DNA of 64,000 nt. It comes from Kluyvera sp036759925 (GTDB taxonomy: Bacteria > Pseudomonadota > Gammaproteobacteria > Enterobacterales > Enterobacteriaceae). Of this stretch, positions 60,536 through 64,000 are shown piece after piece; the first letter of the stretch is position 1, and each line of letters begins with the position of its first letter. Under the pieces are notes generated by a model. It had not been told where the DNA came from. It ran no database searches and saw nothing but the letters and a program-made list of their open reading frames with translations. The stretch spans positions 62,001 through 126,000 of the forward strand of contig NZ_JAPKIB010000002.1 of the NCBI RefSeq assembly GCF_036759925.1. The letters run 5' to 3'. Position numbers and translations under genes: made by a program.

Positions 60536-61900
60536 TCAACTCGCTCCGCCCCCCAGCGACTGCCACAGCGTGATCCGGTTCGCCAGATCCGTCTCCTGCA
60601 ACGCAATCATCGTCTGTTGCGCCGACCATAACGTACGCTGCGCCGTCAGCGCGGTCAGGTAATCCCCAACCCCCGCCTGATAGCGCTTCATCGCCACGTC
60701 CAGCGTCTGCTGTTCCGCCGCCACGTACTGGCGCTGGGCGTCCAACTGCTCGCTCAGCGTCTGGCGGCGCGCCAGCGCATCCGCCACGTCTTTAAACGCG
60801 CTCTGAATCGTCTTTTCGTAGGTGGCAATCAGCCCCTTCTTCTCCGCCTCGGCATAGCGCAGTTGCGCCAGATTGCTGCCGCCGGTAAACAGCGGCAGTG
60901 AAATGGAAGGCGCAAACGACCAGACGCTCATGCCGTGGCTAAACAGTGAAGATAGCGCATCGCTGCCCACCCCGGCGCTGGCGGTGAGCGAAATAGTCGG
61001 GAAAAAGTTGGCGCGCGCCGCGCCGATATTGGCATTGGCGCTCTTCAGATTGTGCTCCGCTTCCTGAATATCCGGGCGCGTCAGCAGCACCGATGAAGAG
61101 ACGCCCGCCGGGACCAGCGAGATGGTGTTGGCGGCCAGGCTCTCCAGCGTACCGGGGAGCAGGGAGTCCGGCACGGTAGTGCCTGCCAGCAGGTTAATGG
61201 CGTTTTTATCCTGCATCACCAGCGTCTGATAGCTGGCGACGCTGGCGCGAGCCTGCTGGTAGACGCTCATTGCTTCGCTGACGTCGGTGGCCGCCGCGGT
61301 GCCAACCTGCTGCTGGCGCTGGACGATTTTCAGCGAATCCGCCGCGCTCGCCATGGTCTGCTGCGCCAGCGCCAGATTGCTGTTGTCCGCTGCCAGCGTT
61401 ACCCACGCGCTGGTCAGTTCGGCAATCATCGTCAGGCGAGTGTTCTGCGCGGTGTACTCACTGGCAAGCCAGGTTTCGCGCGCCGCGCGGGACAGGCTCT
61501 GGTTACGGCCAAACAGATCCAGCTCGAAGCTGGAGACTGCGCCGTCGGCCTGCACAGTCGTGCTCACGCCGCTAGCCAGCGTGCGACTGCGGGTGTTGCT
61601 GAGTTCAGCGTTGGCGGTTGGCATCAGCGACGCACGGGCTTCGCCGTACTGCGCGCGAGCGGCGTCAATGTCGGCAATGGCTTTTTGCACATCGCGGTTG
61701 CTGCTGAGTGCCTGGCTCACCAGCTTTTGCAGACGCACATCGTTCACCACCTGCTGCCAGTTACCGACAACCGCGGTGGCTTCACCGTGGCTGCCCGGCA
61801 GGCTTGCCGGGATGGGCGCGTCCGGGCGCTGATAGTTGGGGTCCATCGACACGCAGCCAACGCTCAGGAACGCAATAAATAACAAAGACAAACGAAACAT
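60536..61900 (-). CDS. eefC: RND efflux outer-membrane channel (EefC/OprM-like lipoprotein)
   Basis: The 454-residue TolC-family factor has a lipoprotein signal (FLSVG-Cys16) and two OEP repeats (about residues 60-245 and 270-450). The first carries FELDLFGRNQSLSRAARETWLAS, the second LLTRPDIQEAEHNLKSANANIGAARANFFPTISLTASAG, both typical of NodT/OprM proteins. It forms the outer-membrane exit duct for the RND pump encoded just upstream. It resembles EefC of Enterobacter and Klebsiella, so the symbol is a best guess. AGGAG lies seven bases before ATG 61900. Confidence 0.85.
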   Translation of the reverse strand: MFRLSLLFIAFLSVGCVSMDPNYQRPDAPIPASLPGSHGEATAVVGNWQQVVNDVRLQKLVSQALSSNRDVQKAIADIDAARAQYGEARASLMPTANAELSNTRSRTLASGVSTTVQADGAVSSFELDLFGRNQSLSRAARETWLASEYTAQNTRLTMIAELTSAWVTLAADNSNLALAQQTMASAADSLKIVQRQQQVGTAAATDVSEAMSVYQQARASVASYQTLVMQDKNAINLLAGTTVPDSLLPGTLESLAANTISLVPAGVSSSVLLTRPDIQEAEHNLKSANANIGAARANFFPTISLTASAGVGSDALSSLFSHGMSVWSFAPSISLPLFTGGSNLAQLRYAEAEKKGLIATYEKTIQSAFKDVADALARRQTLSEQLDAQRQYVAAEQQTLDVAMKRYQAGVGDYLTALTAQRTLWSAQQTMIALQETDLANRITLWQSLGGGAS

Positions 61901-61903
61901 AGC

Positions 61904-64000
61904 TTACTCCTGACGACCGCGTTTGCCGGCAAACAGACGTTTCACCAGCACAAAGAACAGAGGAACAAAGAAGATCGCCAGCAGGGTAGCCGTTAGCGTA
62001 CCGCCGATAATCCCGGTACCGATGGCGACGCGGCTGTTAGCGCCCGCCCCGGTGGCGACCGCCAGCGGCATCACCCCGGCGATAAACGCCAGGGAAGTCA
62101 TGATGATTGGGCGCAGACGGGTTTGTGCCGCCCGCATGGCCGCGCGGGTTAGCGAGTAGCCCTGCGCCACGGAGGCTTCGGCGAACTCGACAATCAGAAT
62201 GGCGTTTTTCGACGACAGCCCGATGGTGGTCAGCAGCGCCACCTGGAAGTAAACGTCGTTGCTGAGCCCGCGCATCCACGCCGCCAGCGCCGCGCCGAGC
62301 AGGCCCAACGGGATAACCATGATGACCGAGAACGGCACCGACCAGCTCTCATAGAGTGCTGCCAGACAAAGGAACACCACCAGAATCGAGATGGCGTACA
62401 GGCTCATCGCCTGACCGCTCGCCAGTTTTTCCTGCAGCGACAGGCCGCTCCATGCCCAGGTCGTACCAGCGGGCAGGCTGTTGGCCAGCGCTTCCATCTT
62501 CGCCATGGCAACGCCGGAGCTAAAGCCGTCGGCGTTCTCGCCCTGAATTTCATAGGCCGCGGAGCCGTTGTAGCGCACCAGACTTTCCGGGCCGTACTCC
62601 CAGCGGGTGGTGGCGAAGGCGGAGAATGGGGTCATGCTGTTATCGCTGCCGCGCACGAACCATTTGCCGAGATCCGACGGCACGCCGCGGGCATCGCTAT
62701 CGCCCTGGATATAGACCTTTTTCACGCGCCCACGGTCGATAAAGTCGTTCACGTAGGTGCCACCCCAGGCGCTGGAAAGTGTCGAGGTCACGTCGCTGAG
62801 CGACAGGCCTAGCGAGACGGCTTTGTTGTTGTCGATATCCACCTGAAGCTGCGGCATCTGCGGCAAATCGTTGGCGCGTACGGCGTGCAGCGATGGGGCC
62901 TGGTTGGCGGCCTGAATCAGCTGATTACGCATTTTTAGCAGCGTATCGCGGTCGGTCGCGCCGTTGGCCATCAGCTCAAAGGTGAAGCCGTTGCTCTGCC
63001 CCAGGCCGTCAACGGCAGGCGGGGTCATGGCGAACAGCGTGGCGTCGCGAATGCTGCTGAGCTCTTTGGTGGCGCGCAGCGCAATGGCCTGCGCGCTGTT
63101 CTCTTCGCCCGGACGCAGCGACCAGTTTTTCAGCGCCACGAAGGCCATCCCGGCGTTCTGCCCGCTGCCGCTAAAGCTGAAGCCATCGACGGTGAAAATG
63201 ACGTTGGTGTTGGCTTTCTCTTTGGTCAGGAACCAGTCGATCACCTGCTGGCGCACTTCGGCGGTACGGGAAGCCGTGGCGCCTGCGGGCAGGGTGTACT
63301 GCACCATCACATCGCCCTGATCTTCTACCGGCAGGAAGCTGCCCGGCAGTTTCCACATCGCCAGCGCCATGCCGCCGCAGATGGCGAGATAAACCACCAT
63401 CACCGTGCCGGAGCGGCGCAGGACGTTCATGACGCGGTGTTTGTAGCCGTGTTCGGTGGCGCTGTAGAAGCGGTTAAATTTGCCGAAGAAGCCCTTTTTA
63501 TGCGGCGGCGTGTGGCGAAGAATAGAGCCGCACAGCGCCGGTGTCAGGGTCAAGGCGACCACCACCGACAGCATCATGGCGGAGATAATGGTGACCGAGA
63601 ACTGACGGTATATCACCCCGGTGGAGCCGCCGAAGAAGGCCATCGGCAGGAATACCGCCGACAGTACCAGCGCGATGGCAATCAGCGCCCCGGAGATCTC
63701 GCCCATCGATTTTTCGGTGGCTTCGCGGGCGGGCAGCCCTTCGTCGCGCATAATTCGCTCGACGTTTTCCACCACCACGATGGCATCATCCACCAACAGG
63801 CCTATCGCTAGCACCATCGCAAACAGCGTCAGGGTGTTGATGGAGTAGCCAAACAGCGCCAGCACGCCGAAGGTGCCGAGCAGCACCACCGGCACCGCCA
63901 GCGCCGGGATCAGCGTCGCGCGGATGTTTTGCAGGAACAGGTACATCACGCAGACCACCAGAGCGATGGCCTCAAACAGCGTTTTCACCACGTCTTCGAC
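61904..64000 (-). CDS. eefB: RND multidrug efflux permease, cut by the window end (EefB/AcrB-like)
   Basis: Only the C-terminal two thirds or so (about 698 residues) of this AcrB-type pump lies in the window; the frame is open through base 64000 with no start codon. Present are helices 2-6 with LLVDDAIVVVENVER (the proton-relay Asp pair), the second porter/docking region, and the last six helices. It pumps drugs out with protons, with an adaptor encoded further upstream and the OMF encoded three bases downstream. EefB is the best guess by context. Confidence 0.85.
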   Translation of the reverse strand, partial: VEDVVKTLFEAIALVVCVMYLFLQNIRATLIPALAVPVVLLGTFGVLALFGYSINTLTLFAMVLAIGLLVDDAIVVVENVERIMRDEGLPAREATEKSMGEISGALIAIALVLSAVFLPMAFFGGSTGVIYRQFSVTIISAMMLSVVVALTLTPALCGSILRHTPPHKKGFFGKFNRFYSATEHGYKHRVMNVLRRSGTVMVVYLAICGGMALAMWKLPGSFLPVEDQGDVMVQYTLPAGATASRTAEVRQQVIDWFLTKEKANTNVIFTVDGFSFSGSGQNAGMAFVALKNWSLRPGEENSAQAIALRATKELSSIRDATLFAMTPPAVDGLGQSNGFTFELMANGATDRDTLLKMRNQLIQAANQAPSLHAVRANDLPQMPQLQVDIDNNKAVSLGLSLSDVTSTLSSAWGGTYVNDFIDRGRVKKVYIQGDSDARGVPSDLGKWFVRGSDNSMTPFSAFATTRWEYGPESLVRYNGSAAYEIQGENADGFSSGVAMAKMEALANSLPAGTTWAWSGLSLQEKLASGQAMSLYAISILVVFLCLAALYESWSVPFSVIMVIPLGLLGAALAAWMRGLSNDVYFQVALLTTIGLSSKNAILIVEFAEASVAQGYSLTRAAMRAAQTRLRPIIMTSLAFIAGVMPLAVATGAGANSRVAIGTGIIGGTLTATLLAIFFVPLFFVLVKRLFAGKRGRQE

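Overview
This window is chromosomal DNA from a member of the Enterobacteriaceae. Gene order follows the E. coli yid-uhp-yic region (yidA ... cbrA-yidR-yidQ-ibpAB-yidE-yidP, yidHGF, dsdAXC-emrD, ivbL-ilvBN, uhpABCT, yicN, nepI, yicS, yicL). It also carries loci typical of Salmonella, Klebsiella or Enterobacter relatives: phnRSTUVWX, a complete glvCA pair, a gallate cluster and an eef-like RND pump. High GC, dense packing and several REP elements fit this. I cannot fix the genus. I saw no tRNA, rRNA, CRISPR array, IS element or phage.

Layout. 1-4 kb: the 3' end of yidA, then an unnamed three-gene outer-membrane operon whose genes are joined by identical TTGA overlaps. 4-8 kb: cbrA behind a clear CreB-type direct repeat, yidR, yidQ and the ibpAB heat-shock genes with a sigma32 promoter and a ROSE-type RNA thermometer. 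8-14 kb: a shortened dinD relic, yidE, yidP, and glvCA for uptake and hydrolysis of alpha-glucosides. 14-19 kb: yidHG, a yidF that keeps only an SPASM domain, then a RhaS/RhaR-like regulator beside a cytoplasmic beta-propeller lyase-like protein and an MFS carrier. 19-25 kb: D-serine detoxification (dsdC, dsdXA), emrD and an EamA permease. 25-33 kb: attenuated ilvBN and the hexose-phosphate system uhpABCT.

33-44 kb: a LysR gene, yicN, an SRPBCC protein, a HigBA-like toxin-antitoxin pair, nepI, then the 2-aminoethylphosphonate module. PhnSTUV import the substrate, PhnW and PhnX degrade it, and PhnR probably acts on two near-identical operators. 44-46.7 kb: a LamB-type porin and an orphan lactose/cellobiose-type EIIA behind a CRP plus LacI-type promoter. 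46.7-54 kb: gallate catabolism (transporter, GalA, a LysR regulator with two HTH domains, GalB, GalC, GalD) ending in an uncharacterised 6PGDH/DUF1932 dehydrogenase. 54-64 kb: yicS, an Rpn nuclease, yicL, murQP without adjacent murR, a Bcr/CflA pump and the end of an RND efflux operon cut by the window edge.

Most of the window is core genome. The parts most worth study are the outer-membrane operon (714-3996), the lyase-like locus (15.8-19.2 kb), the orphan EIIA/porin operon (44.1-46.4 kb), and the gallate regulator and dehydrogenase (49.4-54.1 kb). Comparisons with E. coli or Salmonella proteins are from memory, not from a search.
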